Notes under the pieces: generated by a model
What the model was told of the DNA's origin: nothing
Seen by the model: only the letters and a program-made list of their open reading frames with translations
Database searches by the model: none
Position numbers and translations under genes: made by a program
Assembly: GCA_964434855.1 (NCBI GenBank)
Contig: CAYSWR010000014.1
Location: 1-29,607 of the forward strand
Direction of reading: 5' to 3'
Length of the DNA stretch: 29,607 nt
Source: UBA8516 sp964434855
GTDB taxonomy: Archaea; Thermoproteota; Nitrososphaeria; Nitrososphaerales; Nitrosopumilaceae
In this document: one piece after another, positions 14,185 through 21,340 of the stretch
Layout of the letters: every line of letters begins with the position of its first letter
How positions within the stretch are numbered: position 1 is the stretch's first letter

Positions 14185-17064
14185 TTGATAGATTGGTTAT
14201 CAATAGAATCTAAATGGCGTAAAAGATGGCAAGATGAAAAATACTTTGAAGTAGATCCTTCTGAGAAGAAAAAATTCTTTATAACCGTAGCTTATCCCTA
14301 TCCAAATTCACCACAACACATAGGACATGGAAGAACGTACACTTTAGCTGACGTTCACGCACGATTTATGCGCATGTGTGGATACAATGTACTTTTCCCA
14401 ATGGGATTTCATTATACAGGAACTCCAATTCTTGGAATGGCAAGACGTGTTCAAGAAAATGATAAAGAGTTGATCGAGGCATTCAGAACAATTTACAAAG
14501 TACCAGAGCAGAACATACAAGAATTTTCAGAGCCTATAAAAATTGCAAGATATTTCCATCAAGAGATAAAATCAGGCATGATAGAGATGGGATATTCTAT
14601 AGATTGGAGAAGGGAGTTTACAACAGTTGATCCCGCATACAACAAATTTATAGAATGGCAATTTAGGAAACTGAAAAACAAGAATCTTGTCATACAAGGC
14701 TCTCATCCAGTTGGTTGGTGCCCAAAAGATCAGAATCCAGTATCACAACATGATACTTTGGGAGACGTAGAACCTGCTTTTACTGAATATGTGCTTATCA
14801 AATTTAGATATGACAAATACATCATACCAACAGCTACACTCAGGCCAGAAACAATATTTGGTGTTACAAATCTCTGGACAAACCCAGATGTGACATACAA
14901 AATTATTGATGTAGATGGCGAGAATTGGATCGTAAGTGCAGAGTGTGCACGAAAGTTGGAATTTATGGATAAAAAAGTCATTTTAATTAGCGAGATTAAG
15001 GGTTCTGCTCTAGTTGGTAAGAAAGTCAAAATTCCAGAAAGAAATGAGTATGTGGTAATACTTCCTGCTAGATTTGTTAAAAGTGAAAATGGTACAGGTA
15101 TGGTGATGTCTGTACCAGCTCATGCACCATTTGACTATCAAGCTTTAGAAGATATCAAGAAAAATCCAGGTAGTTTTGAACAGGATGTTTTGAATTCTAT
15201 TAGAGCAATAAATCCAATATCAATAATACAAACTACAGGATATGGAGAGATTCCTGCTAAAGAAATTATAGAAAAGTTCAAAATAGAAGACCAAAATAGT
15301 CCTCAACTTGAAGAGGCTACAAAAGAACTTTACGGAAAAGAGTTCCGTGAGGGAATATTAAAAAACAATACAAATCAATTTGCAGGAAAAAAAATTGCGG
15401 ATGTTAAAGAAGAGGTAAAAAAATGGATTTTACAACAAAAAAATGCTGATATTCTATTTGAGCTAAATGATGGCCCTATCAGATGTAGGTGTGGTGCAGA
15501 ATGTGTTGTAAAGATCCTAAATGACCAGTGGTTTTTGGATTATTCTAACAAAAATTGGAAGAAAGACGCACATTCTTGTATCAATCAGATGAAGATTCTT
15601 CCTGAGGAGATACGTAATGAATTCAATTATGTAGTAGATTGGTTACGGGAACGAGCTTGCGCAAGACAACATGGTTTAGGAACCAAGTTGCCGTGGGATA
15701 AAAACTGGATAATAGAAAGTCTTTCTGATTCTGTAATTTACATGGCATATTATATTCTTGCAAAATACGTTAACAAAAAACAAATTATTGCTGAAAATCT
15801 AGAAGATGAGTTTTTTGATTACATATTCTTGGAAGAGGGAGATGTTAAGAAAGTTGCTGCTAATTGCAAAATAACAGAAAATCTTTTGGAAAGTATCAAA
15901 AATGAATTTTCATATTTCTATCCTGTAAATGCAAGACATTCGGGCCGAGATCTTGTTCCAAACCATTTGACATTTTTTGTATTTAATCACATTGCAATTT
16001 TCCCAAAGAAATACTGGCCAGAAGAGATTGTTGTCAATGGTTCAGTTCTGATGGATGGAAAAAAGATGTCAAAATCAATGGGCAATATTGTTCCTCTTCG
16101 TGATGCAATACGAACCTATGGTGCAGACCCTATTAGATTAGCAATATTAATTTCGGCAGAACTCTTGCAAGATGCAGATTTCAATCTTGAAGCAGTAAAA
16201 GGAATTAAAAATAAGCTTGAAAACATGTTAGAAGATTGTTCTAAATACAAATTAAACAAAGGATCAAATCTTCAACAAGAGGATAAGTGGCTCTTAAGTA
16301 GATTACAGAACTTAGTTTTAGAGACTACATCAGCTATGGAAAAAATGAGATTACGCGAGGCGCTCCATTACGTATTATATGAATTTGATTCGGACATCCA
16401 GTGGTACCTTAAGAGAACGAATGCCAAGAATAGAACAGATGTCTCAAGCACGCTTCACAATGTATTATCTACCAGAGTGGCAATGCTATCTCCCTTTGCG
16501 CCACATATTGCAGAAGAAATGTGGGAGAAATTGGGAAATGTGAGTTTAGTTTCAAAATCACTTTGGCCATTAGTACATAATGAGGATATCAATAGCGCAT
16601 CATTACAATCAGAGAATCTTTTGAAATCAACTATGGAGGATATTAGAAATATTCTTAAAGTAACTAAAATTATCCCAAAGAAGATAATCATTTACACTTC
16701 AGATTCTTGGAAGAACAAAGCTTATCAAAAAATTCTTTCCAACGTCATAAAAGGTGAAATGAATATAGGAGTTTTAATAAAATCACTTATTTCTGATAAG
16801 GAAACAGAACTTGTAAAAAAAGATCCAGACTTTGTTAAAAAAACTGTTAATGACATACTTTCTGAACCTATAGAGTCACGACAAGCAAAAGCAGAAACTA
16901 GCATCATAGATGAGAAGGAGATCCTTTCAGAACTTGATTCTCTTGCTCAAAAAGACTTTGGAGTAAATGTTCAAGTATTTTCTGAATCTGATCCAGAGAA
17001 ATATGATCCCAAGAGTAAAGCTAGAACAGCAAGACCATTCAAACCAGCCATATTGATCGAATAA
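14185..17064 (+). CDS. leuS: Leucyl-tRNA synthetase (archaeal type)
   Basis: A class I synthetase of about 959 residues that charges tRNA-Leu. The HIGH motif is in SPQHIGHGR (about residue 45) and KMSKS is in GKKMSKSMGN (about 640). The CP1 editing domain has the threonine-rich TATLRPETIFG and the aspartate-bearing VPAHAPFDYQAL. An anticodon-binding domain and the archaeal C-terminal extension complete a normal length. The start is uncertain. The frame is open from TTG 14146, inside alaS, but that gives an atypical leader. TTG 14185, four bases after the alaS stop and preceded by an AAGTGAT Shine-Dalgarno-like stretch, gives an N-terminus (IDWLSIESKWRKRW) close to the family's ExKWQ/RKRW start. 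No ATG occurs before the conserved region. It is the second gene of the alaS-leuS unit. Confidence 0.94.
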   Translation: MIDWLSIESKWRKRWQDEKYFEVDPSEKKKFFITVAYPYPNSPQHIGHGRTYTLADVHARFMRMCGYNVLFPMGFHYTGTPILGMARRVQENDKELIEAFRTIYKVPEQNIQEFSEPIKIARYFHQEIKSGMIEMGYSIDWRREFTTVDPAYNKFIEWQFRKLKNKNLVIQGSHPVGWCPKDQNPVSQHDTLGDVEPAFTEYVLIKFRYDKYIIPTATLRPETIFGVTNLWTNPDVTYKIIDVDGENWIVSAECARKLEFMDKKVILISEIKGSALVGKKVKIPERNEYVVILPARFVKSENGTGMVMSVPAHAPFDYQALEDIKKNPGSFEQDVLNSIRAINPISIIQTTGYGEIPAKEIIEKFKIEDQNSPQLEEATKELYGKEFREGILKNNTNQFAGKKIADVKEEVKKWILQQKNADILFELNDGPIRCRCGAECVVKILNDQWFLDYSNKNWKKDAHSCINQMKILPEEIRNEFNYVVDWLRERACARQHGLGTKLPWDKNWIIESLSDSVIYMAYYILAKYVNKKQIIAENLEDEFFDYIFLEEGDVKKVAANCKITENLLESIKNEFSYFYPVNARHSGRDLVPNHLTFFVFNHIAIFPKKYWPEEIVVNGSVLMDGKKMSKSMGNIVPLRDAIRTYGADPIRLAILISAELLQDADFNLEAVKGIKNKLENMLEDCSKYKLNKGSNLQQEDKWLLSRLQNLVLETTSAMEKMRLREALHYVLYEFDSDIQWYLKRTNAKNRTDVSSTLHNVLSTRVAMLSPFAPHIAEEMWEKLGNVSLVSKSLWPLVHNEDINSASLQSENLLKSTMEDIRNILKVTKIIPKKIIIYTSDSWKNKAYQKILSNVIKGEMNIGVLIKSLISDKETELVKKDPDFVKKTVNDILSEPIESRQAKAETSIIDEKEILSELDSLAQKDFGVNVQVFSESDPEKYDPKSKARTARPFKPAILIE

Positions 17065-17108
17065 AGTCAATTCCTAAAATATAGATGGAATAACAATTGA
17101 AAACATCC

Positions 17109-17116
17109 TTTTATTA
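17109..17116 (+). promoter_or_regulatory. TATA-like element for the flavoprotein gene
   Basis: TTTTATTA is centred about 25 bases upstream of the GTG start at 17138, suggesting an independent leaderless transcript after leuS rather than read-through only. Confidence 0.4.
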
Positions 17117-17137
17117 GGTATTTTAAGAATTAGAGCT

Positions 17138-18145
17138 GTGAAAATAGCAGTTGTAGGTATTGGAGTTGCTGGAGGATATCTTCTTTCTAGATTAAAAAAT
17201 GAACATGAAGTAATTGGATTTGAAAGATCTACACAAGAAACTCATGATTCAATTTGTGCATGGGGTACAACAAAAGGACCAATGCAAAATTTTGCACAAA
17301 AATGTGGTCTTGATTTTAATGATTATGTGATACATGATGGAAAAAATATGTATGTAGATTTGAATTCTGAAAGATTTAGTATAAAACTAAGTGGTTTATG
17401 CACTTATGATAAAATTGGCTTAATCAAAGACATGTCTAAAGGATGTAAGATTCATTACAACACAACGCCGAAGATTGAAAACTTGGAATCAGAATTTGAT
17501 CTTGTAGTTGATGCAACTGGTTTTTACAGAACATATCTTCCAAAACCTACCAGAGATTTTTACTTACCCACATATCAATATAAGGTAGAATATGAGGATC
17601 AGGTACCTTTTGATGATTTTTATTTGAAACCATTCTCAGCAATTACTGGGTATTTTTGGTATTTTCCTTTAGGAAAGAAACTTGCTCACATAGGTGCAGG
17701 TGACAAAAATAGAAAACATGTGGAAGAGACTAACGCATTTTTAAAAAAATATGGAGGCAGAATAATCAAAACTGTGGGAAGACCAATACGTCTTGCAACA
17801 CCAGACATGTGCGAACCTTTCTATCATAGTAAAGTAGTTGGCGTGGGCGAATCAATTGGTACTGTTTATCCGCTTTTAGGGGAAGGAATTATTCCAAGTA
17901 TGACTTGTGCAGATATATTTATAGAAAACATTCGTAACAAGGAGAGATACAGGAAACAGGTTCTTGAAAAATTTTCTATATATCCAAAGGTACTGGCATT
18001 TGTTAGAAACAAAATGGATTCCAAATTTGGAATGATGAAGCATTTCGCTGATCTAATATCTATTTACAGATATATGAAAAAGAATGAAAAAAGATTTGGA
18101 ATGGAGATTCGTATTGGCGATATGATGAAGATGGCCAGAGCTTAA
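17138..18145 (+). CDS. FAD-dependent oxidoreductase, geranylgeranyl-reductase-like
   Basis: A 335-residue flavoprotein. The N-terminal Rossmann motif is GIGVAGG (7-13) for the FAD ADP moiety, with a strand-ending acidic residue in VIGFERS. A central DLVVDATGFYR matches the second dinucleotide motif. A late VVGVGESIGTVYPLLGEGI corresponds to the FAD ribityl-binding GD-x-A-G segment of the geranylgeranyl reductase family. Here the usual Asp is Glu. Family members saturate the isoprenoid chains of archaeal membrane lipids. At 335 residues this one is shorter than typical digeranylgeranylglycerophospholipid reductases (about 390-450), so a different substrate, or another role in the superfamily such as halogenase- or hydroxylase-like chemistry, is possible. 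The start is GTG, apparently leaderless. It converges on the cysteine-cluster gene with overlapping stop codons (TTAA). Confidence 0.78.
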   Translation: MKIAVVGIGVAGGYLLSRLKNEHEVIGFERSTQETHDSICAWGTTKGPMQNFAQKCGLDFNDYVIHDGKNMYVDLNSERFSIKLSGLCTYDKIGLIKDMSKGCKIHYNTTPKIENLESEFDLVVDATGFYRTYLPKPTRDFYLPTYQYKVEYEDQVPFDDFYLKPFSAITGYFWYFPLGKKLAHIGAGDKNRKHVEETNAFLKKYGGRIIKTVGRPIRLATPDMCEPFYHSKVVGVGESIGTVYPLLGEGIIPSMTCADIFIENIRNKERYRKQVLEKFSIYPKVLAFVRNKMDSKFGMMKHFADLISIYRYMKKNEKRFGMEIRIGDMMKMARA

Positions 18146-18849
18146 AATCCAAAAGTAACAGAACCGAAGTTTTCCCGAACTGTCCTGTTTGAGTTCATAT
18201 TATATTCATAGATGATTTTAGAATATTCTAAGAGAACATCTTTCATTGGATCTAGTGATTTTGAAATATAAAAACCAGGACAATCTCCAGTAAATTGAAA
18301 GGTGGCATGTACTCGTGCTCTGCCTTTTTCATTTTCAAGCCAAGATGAAAAGGGATACAAATAACACACCCCAGGTCTTCCTGGATGTAAACCACAGTAA
18401 CCTTTGTCGTCTAGAAATCTACATGGAATATGTGTTCCATCTTCGTTGATGGTTTCATTCTCTTTTCGTTTTAAATTGATCATAGTCATAGTTGTATTTA
18501 CATTACCAGAAGGACCAATTTCTTGCCAAGTGGCTATATTGGTTTCATTTTTTATAAAATCAGAAGTTTTTTGATATTTGAGATTTTTACTAATTGTAAT
18601 AAGGTCATCTGATGTAAGTGGCAATCTTCCTTGTCGGTTACAACAATTATGACAATCAGGCCAATAACATTTCCATAAAATGTAGCTATTTTCTTTAATC
18701 AAATATGGAATATGAAAAACAACATCTTTTACTTTTATTGCGAATTCTGAAACATCATCACGATTACCTAAAATGAAATTTCGTACAATTGGATCAATAT
18801 CCCAGTCCTTTGATAAGAGTTCAAGTGATTCTTCAAGTTCTTTATGCAT
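18142..18849 (-). CDS. YkgJ-family cysteine-cluster protein
   Basis: A 235-residue protein with eight cysteines in the spacing of the YkgJ / CxxCxxCC family. The first group is Cys61, 66, 69 and 70 (CYWPDCHNCC). The second is Cys143 (PCRFLDD), Cys152 (YCGLHPGRPG), Cys162 (VCYLYPF) and Cys190 (TGDCPGF). This family is thought to bind zinc or an iron-sulfur cluster; no reaction is firmly established. Some members sit with methylation or redox genes. There are no membrane spans or signal peptide. Its stop overlaps that of the flavoprotein gene by one to four bases (convergent), and its 5' end is divergent from the 105-residue ORF across 41 bases. A redox link to the neighbouring flavoprotein is speculative, given the opposite strands. 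Confidence 0.85.
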   Translation of the reverse strand: MHKELEESLELLSKDWDIDPIVRNFILGNRDDVSEFAIKVKDVVFHIPYLIKENSYILWKCYWPDCHNCCNRQGRLPLTSDDLITISKNLKYQKTSDFIKNETNIATWQEIGPSGNVNTTMTMINLKRKENETINEDGTHIPCRFLDDKGYCGLHPGRPGVCYLYPFSSWLENEKGRARVHATFQFTGDCPGFYISKSLDPMKDVLLEYSKIIYEYNMNSNRTVRENFGSVTFGF

Positions 18850-18890
18850 TAATTAATAAATTACAACTCAACTTTTGAACGTTATCAATC

Positions 18891-19208
18891 TTGGAAGAAA
18901 AAGGCAAATATGCTTCTGCTACTCAGAACAGAAGATTAGTTTGGGAAAAAGTCATGTGGCCTCTAATTTTAGAGCTAAACAGCATCAGCTTTACAATGGA
19001 ACAATATAAGAAAAAAAGGAATGAAGTATGTAAAGAATTGAATATACTACCATCAAGAATTGCAGGTGGTTTTGTCTCTTTGTTGTTAAAAGGAATGTTA
19101 TACAAGGAAAAGGATCTGTATTCAGTTCACTATAGATTGATTCCATATATGCGGCTTAAAGCAGATTGTGATTATGCAACAGCAATACGTGAAACTAGTG
19201 TAAAATAG
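18891..19208 (+). CDS. Unrecognised 105-residue protein
   Basis: I do not recognise this ORF. It is charged and mostly helical, with no membrane span. EQYKKKRNEVCKELNILPSRIAGGF followed by LLLKGMLYKEKDLYSVHYRLIPYMR has the length and rhythm of a small winged-helix or SMC-hinge-like DNA-binding fold, but no diagnostic motif is present. The start is taken as TTG 18891, with an AT-rich TATA-like block about 30 bases upstream (18850-18863). The first ATG would remove 20 residues. It reads away from the cysteine-cluster gene and toward the tRNA. Codon and amino-acid composition look like a real gene rather than chance. Confidence 0.6.
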   Translation: MEEKGKYASATQNRRLVWEKVMWPLILELNSISFTMEQYKKKRNEVCKELNILPSRIAGGFVSLLLKGMLYKEKDLYSVHYRLIPYMRLKADCDYATAIRETSVK

Positions 19209-19265
19209 AAGATATCCAAGACATTATAAAACAAAATTTCGATTTTAGTAATTAATTTAGAGGGA

Positions 19266-19276
19266 ATAATTATATT
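19266..19276 (+). promoter_or_regulatory. TATA box for tRNA-Gln
   Basis: ATAATTATATT is centred about 31 bases upstream of the mature tRNA 5' end. The gene therefore appears to have its own promoter. Confidence 0.5.
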
Positions 19277-19323
19277 CTGAGCTAATTACACTCGTTTCGG
19301 TAGCCCGATAGTCTAGTGGCCAA

Positions 19324-19339
19324 ACAATTTTTGGGTTAG
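19324..19339 (+). other. tRNA intron 1, D arm, between positions 21 and 22
   Basis: The 16-base insertion fits a bulge-helix-bulge motif. The central helix is GGCC (19318-19321) with GGTT (19334-19337). The three-base bulges are AAA (19322-19324) and AGG (19338-19340), each cut after its second base. An inner CAA/TTG helix carries a TTT loop. This is a non-canonical intron site; such sites are known in Crenarchaeota and Thaumarchaeota. Confidence 0.8.
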
Positions 19340-19355
19340 GGATTCCAGGCTCTGG

Positions 19356-19370
19356 ATCTTAGGAGAGGAT
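19356..19370 (+). other. tRNA intron 2, canonical position 37/38
   Basis: The 15-base insertion lies after the purine following the anticodon. CTCT (19350-19353) pairs with AGAG (19364-19367). The 5' bulge GGA has three bases and the 3' bulge has four, so the motif is relaxed. A one-base shift (19357-19371) gives the same mature sequence. Confidence 0.75.
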
Positions 19371-19406
19371 ACCTGGGGACGGCAGTTCGAATCTGCCTCG
19401 GGCTAC

Positions 19407-19430
19407 TCTTTTGTATAATTGTATAATTTT
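19407..19430 (+). terminator. T-rich region after tRNA-Gln
   Basis: CTCTTTT follows the tRNA 3' end directly, then two copies of TTGTATAA and another TTTT. It can terminate the tRNA transcript. Read from the other strand it is A/T-rich and may also end the rps7 transcript. Confidence 0.4.
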
Positions 19431-19437
19431 GTAGATT

Positions 19438-20037
19438 CTATCGAGAAGCCATGGCTATTCTTTCAAGCTCGTTCTTTTTCTTGACAGAAGGTGCATTCAT
19501 ATCATTTGCTGCAGCCAATATCAAATGTTCTGCAAGGTTTTCCTCTATTGCTTTTGGGTTTGAAAATGATGCATCGCGTACACCTTCTGCAATAAATCTC
19601 AATGCAAGATCAACTCTTCGTAATGGAGCTACATCAACAGAGACGTGGTAAACAGTTCCACCATAAACTATTCTTGTCGTATCCTCATTTGGTGCAGAGT
19701 GTTCAATTGCTCTTACCAATATTTCAATGGGGTTCTTTCCAGTCTTCAAGTTTATAATTTCAAATGCTGCTTTCACTGTATTAATTGAACGCGTTTTCTT
19801 ACCGCCCATTCTGCCAGTATTTTTTGCATATTTTTTTCCAAAATGTAAGAGTTTGTTTGCAAGTCTTTCTACTATGTTGACTTCGGCTTTGTTGAATCGT
19901 TTAAGTGCTGAACGACCAAAAGTCAAAGGCATTATGGTCTTTTTTACAGAGATAGCATTCTTCAATCCTGGATCTTTTATTTCAATATTTGAGAGATCCC
20001 ATTTTCTAAAAAGTAAAAGATTAGCTGTTTCTGCCAT
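19438..20037 (-). CDS. rps7: Small-subunit ribosomal protein S7
   Basis: A 199-residue protein that nucleates 30S head assembly. Signatures are NKAEVNIVERLANKLLHFGKKYAKNTGRMGGKK near the middle (quoted in parts: VERLANKLLHFG, NTGRMGGKK), the NPIEILVRAIEHSAPNEDT segment and the closing KKKNELERIAMASR. It is longer than bacterial S7 because of the archaeal N-terminal extension. It starts at ATG 20037, two bases after the rps12 stop, with an AGGAG site six bases ahead that lies across the end of rps12. It is the last gene of the polymerase-ribosomal unit. Elongation factor genes, which often follow in other archaea, are absent here. Confidence 0.97.
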   Translation of the reverse strand: MAETANLLLFRKWDLSNIEIKDPGLKNAISVKKTIMPLTFGRSALKRFNKAEVNIVERLANKLLHFGKKYAKNTGRMGGKKTRSINTVKAAFEIINLKTGKNPIEILVRAIEHSAPNEDTTRIVYGGTVYHVSVDVAPLRRVDLALRFIAEGVRDASFSNPKAIEENLAEHLILAAANDMNAPSVKKKNELERIAMASR

Positions 20038-20039
20038 GT

Positions 20040-20477
20040 CTATCTCCTAGGTTTTTCTTTCTTTCCATATACAAGTTCTTTTAATGAAGTGCCATTTACT
20101 TTGAAGACTTTCCATCTCACACCAGGAATATCTCCCATTGCGCCACCCATAGTTGCACCCATTCCTTCAACATGTACTTCGTCATGTTCATCAACAAAAT
20201 TCATTGCACCATCTCTTGGTAAAAAGGCAGTAACTGTTTTTCCATTTTTTATGAGTTGAACACGAACACATTTTCTTACTGCGGAGTTTGGCTGTTTTGC
20301 TTCAATACCTACTTTTTCTAAAACAATCCCTCTTGCTTGTGGAGCACCACCTAATGGATCTGCTTTTTTGTTAAGACCGAGGTTTCTTCTTTTGTAAGTT
20401 CCTATAGACCATCGTTGTTTCTTTCTTTTATCTTTGAGAACTCTTCCTGAAAATAAGCCAAGTGGAGATTTTGCCAT
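20040..20477 (-). CDS. rps12: Small-subunit ribosomal protein S12
   Basis: A 145-residue decoding-centre protein. It carries the S12 signatures KQPNSAVRKCVRVQL (the lysine region associated with streptomycin response in bacteria), GKTVTAFLPRDG, and GMGATMGGAMGDIPGVRWKVFKVNG with the conserved GDIPGVR. The ATG at 20477 is preceded by GGAGTGA, in which the nusA stop codon TGA is part of the Shine-Dalgarno stretch, so translation is probably coupled to nusA. The gene order nusA-rps12-rps7 is the conserved archaeal one. Confidence 0.97.
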   Translation of the reverse strand: MAKSPLGLFSGRVLKDKRKKQRWSIGTYKRRNLGLNKKADPLGGAPQARGIVLEKVGIEAKQPNSAVRKCVRVQLIKNGKTVTAFLPRDGAMNFVDEHDEVHVEGMGATMGGAMGDIPGVRWKVFKVNGTSLKELVYGKKEKPRR

Positions 20478-20483
20478 GCGTTG

Positions 20484-20942
20484 TCACTCCATTATTTTTT
20501 CTGGACTTTGTATCAGAACGCTGGAAATTTGGAAGTATCGCTTTGCTAGAAGACGTGCTTTTTCAGCGTTACGACCTTCTCGTCCAACTACTATGCCTTT
20601 CTTTTTTGAATCTACTACAACGATTGCTTGCATAGAACCATCCAATCTTTTGTTTATTTTAACTTCAGAAATCAGTTTTGGATTTAGTGTATTTTTCAGA
20701 AATTCTATTGGATCTTCTGCGTACTCTACTAGTTCTACATTTCTTTTTACTACATTTTGTAAGTTTCTGATAGTAGTTCCGCCTTTGCCAATTGCAAGAC
20801 CCATCTTACCTTGATTAACAACAAATATCACTCTATCAAGTTTTTCATCTTCTATACAATCTCTTGCAGTTGCACCAGTCACATTTTGGAATAGCGACAT
20901 TAGTTTAATTTGATCTGTAGTTAGTTTGATTGTTTCGGTCAT
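20484..20942 (-). CDS. nusA: NusA-like RNA-binding protein (two KH domains)
   Basis: A 152-residue archaeal NusA homologue. It lacks the N-terminal polymerase-binding and S1 domains of bacterial NusA and is essentially two KH domains. KH1 has the GKGG loop at 52-55 (LAIGKGGTTIRNLQ) and KH2 has GREG at 120-123 (VVGREGRNAEKARLL). It is thought to bind RNA in transcription or in coupling to ribosome assembly, inferred from its fixed position between rpl30e and rps12. A 77-base gap separates it from rpl30e. This gap contains a poly-T tract and a TATA-like element on the minus strand, so nusA-rps12-rps7 may also have a promoter of their own. Confidence 0.93.
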   Translation of the reverse strand: MTETIKLTTDQIKLMSLFQNVTGATARDCIEDEKLDRVIFVVNQGKMGLAIGKGGTTIRNLQNVVKRNVELVEYAEDPIEFLKNTLNPKLISEVKINKRLDGSMQAIVVVDSKKKGIVVGREGRNAEKARLLAKRYFQISSVLIQSPEKIME

Positions 20943-20979
20943 GTCTACGTCTATTTTAAAGTCGATGCCTTGTGTGGCT

Positions 20980-20989
20980 CATTTAAAGC
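20980..20989 (-). promoter_or_regulatory. Possible internal promoter for nusA-rps12-rps7
   Basis: On the minus strand GCTTTAAATG lies about 42 bases ahead of the nusA ATG, which would give a leader of about 15 bases. It sits after a poly-T tract that follows rpl30e, so the long unit may be split into two transcripts here. Confidence 0.35.
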
Positions 20990-21002
20990 TTGATAAACAA
21001 TT

Positions 21003-21014
21003 GTTAAAAAATAA
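21003..21014 (-). terminator. T-rich tract after rpl30e
   Basis: The minus strand reads TTATTTTTTAAC directly after the rpl30e stop. It could be a partial terminator between rpl30e and nusA. There is no supporting hairpin. Confidence 0.3.
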
Positions 21015-21019
21015 GACAT

Positions 21020-21340
21020 TTATTCTTGAGTCTCCTGTTCCGCTTCCTTTAAAATTGATTTGAGGTTTGTATCGCTCAAAGTTTTTAGTGAAAGGGCTGA
21101 GATTCTAAATTGTGTGCCACAAAGTCTTCCAAGTGCTACAGATGAACCCTTGAAATTTATAGTTGGCACTTTAGAGTTTTTAGCAGTTTCATGTATTTTT
21201 TGAAGTATGTTTTTTGGAATAGAGTCAGATAAAATTACAAGTTTAGAATTTTTTATTGAAGTTACTACTTCCTTTGTACCAAGAGAACATTCGTTGTCCT
21301 CCATTACTTCTTTGATTACTTTTTCTAAAAGTTTAGTCAT
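21020..21340 (-). CDS. rpl30e: Ribosomal protein L30e
   Basis: A 106-residue member of the L7Ae/L30e RNA-binding family, known to bind kink-turns. LEKVIKEVMEDNECSLGTKEVVTSIKNSKLVILSDSIP has the L30e fold rhythm (G-T/S-K-E-V and K-L-V-I-L). PTINFKGSSVALGRLCG matches the conserved LG-x-L/A-CG turn. The ATG overlaps the end of rpoA by eight bases. AAGTGAT, complementary to the 16S 3' end, lies five bases ahead of it, so coupled re-initiation is likely. The position downstream of the polymerase A gene is typical for archaea. Confidence 0.92.
   Translation of the reverse strand: MTKLLEKVIKEVMEDNECSLGTKEVVTSIKNSKLVILSDSIPKNILQKIHETAKNSKVPTINFKGSSVALGRLCGTQFRISALSLKTLSDTNLKSILKEAEQETQE

Larger units (their letters stand above)
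19302..19405 (+). tRNA. tRNA-Gln(CTG) with two introns
   Basis: The acceptor stem is AGCCCGA/TCGGGCT (7 pairs, A1-U72, as is usual for archaeal tRNA-Gln) with discriminator A at 19405. The T arm is GGCAG-TTCGAAT-CTGCC. The anticodon stem is CCAGG (19345-19349) with CCTGG (19372-19376). The D stem is GTCT (19311-19314) with GGAT (19340-19343). As written, the D loop is 25 bases and the anticodon loop 22 bases, both far too long. Removing 16 bases (19324-19339) and 15 bases (19356-19370) gives a normal 73-base cloverleaf with D loop AGTGGCCAA, anticodon loop CTCTGGA and anticodon CTG, which reads glutamine CAG. CCA is not encoded. The 3' end lies 32 bases from the convergent rps7 stop. Confidence 0.92.

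Noticed and set aside
19411..19427. Tandem TTGTATAA copies as a repeat element or CRISPR remnant
   Set aside because: Only two short copies with no spacer; most likely part of the termination region.
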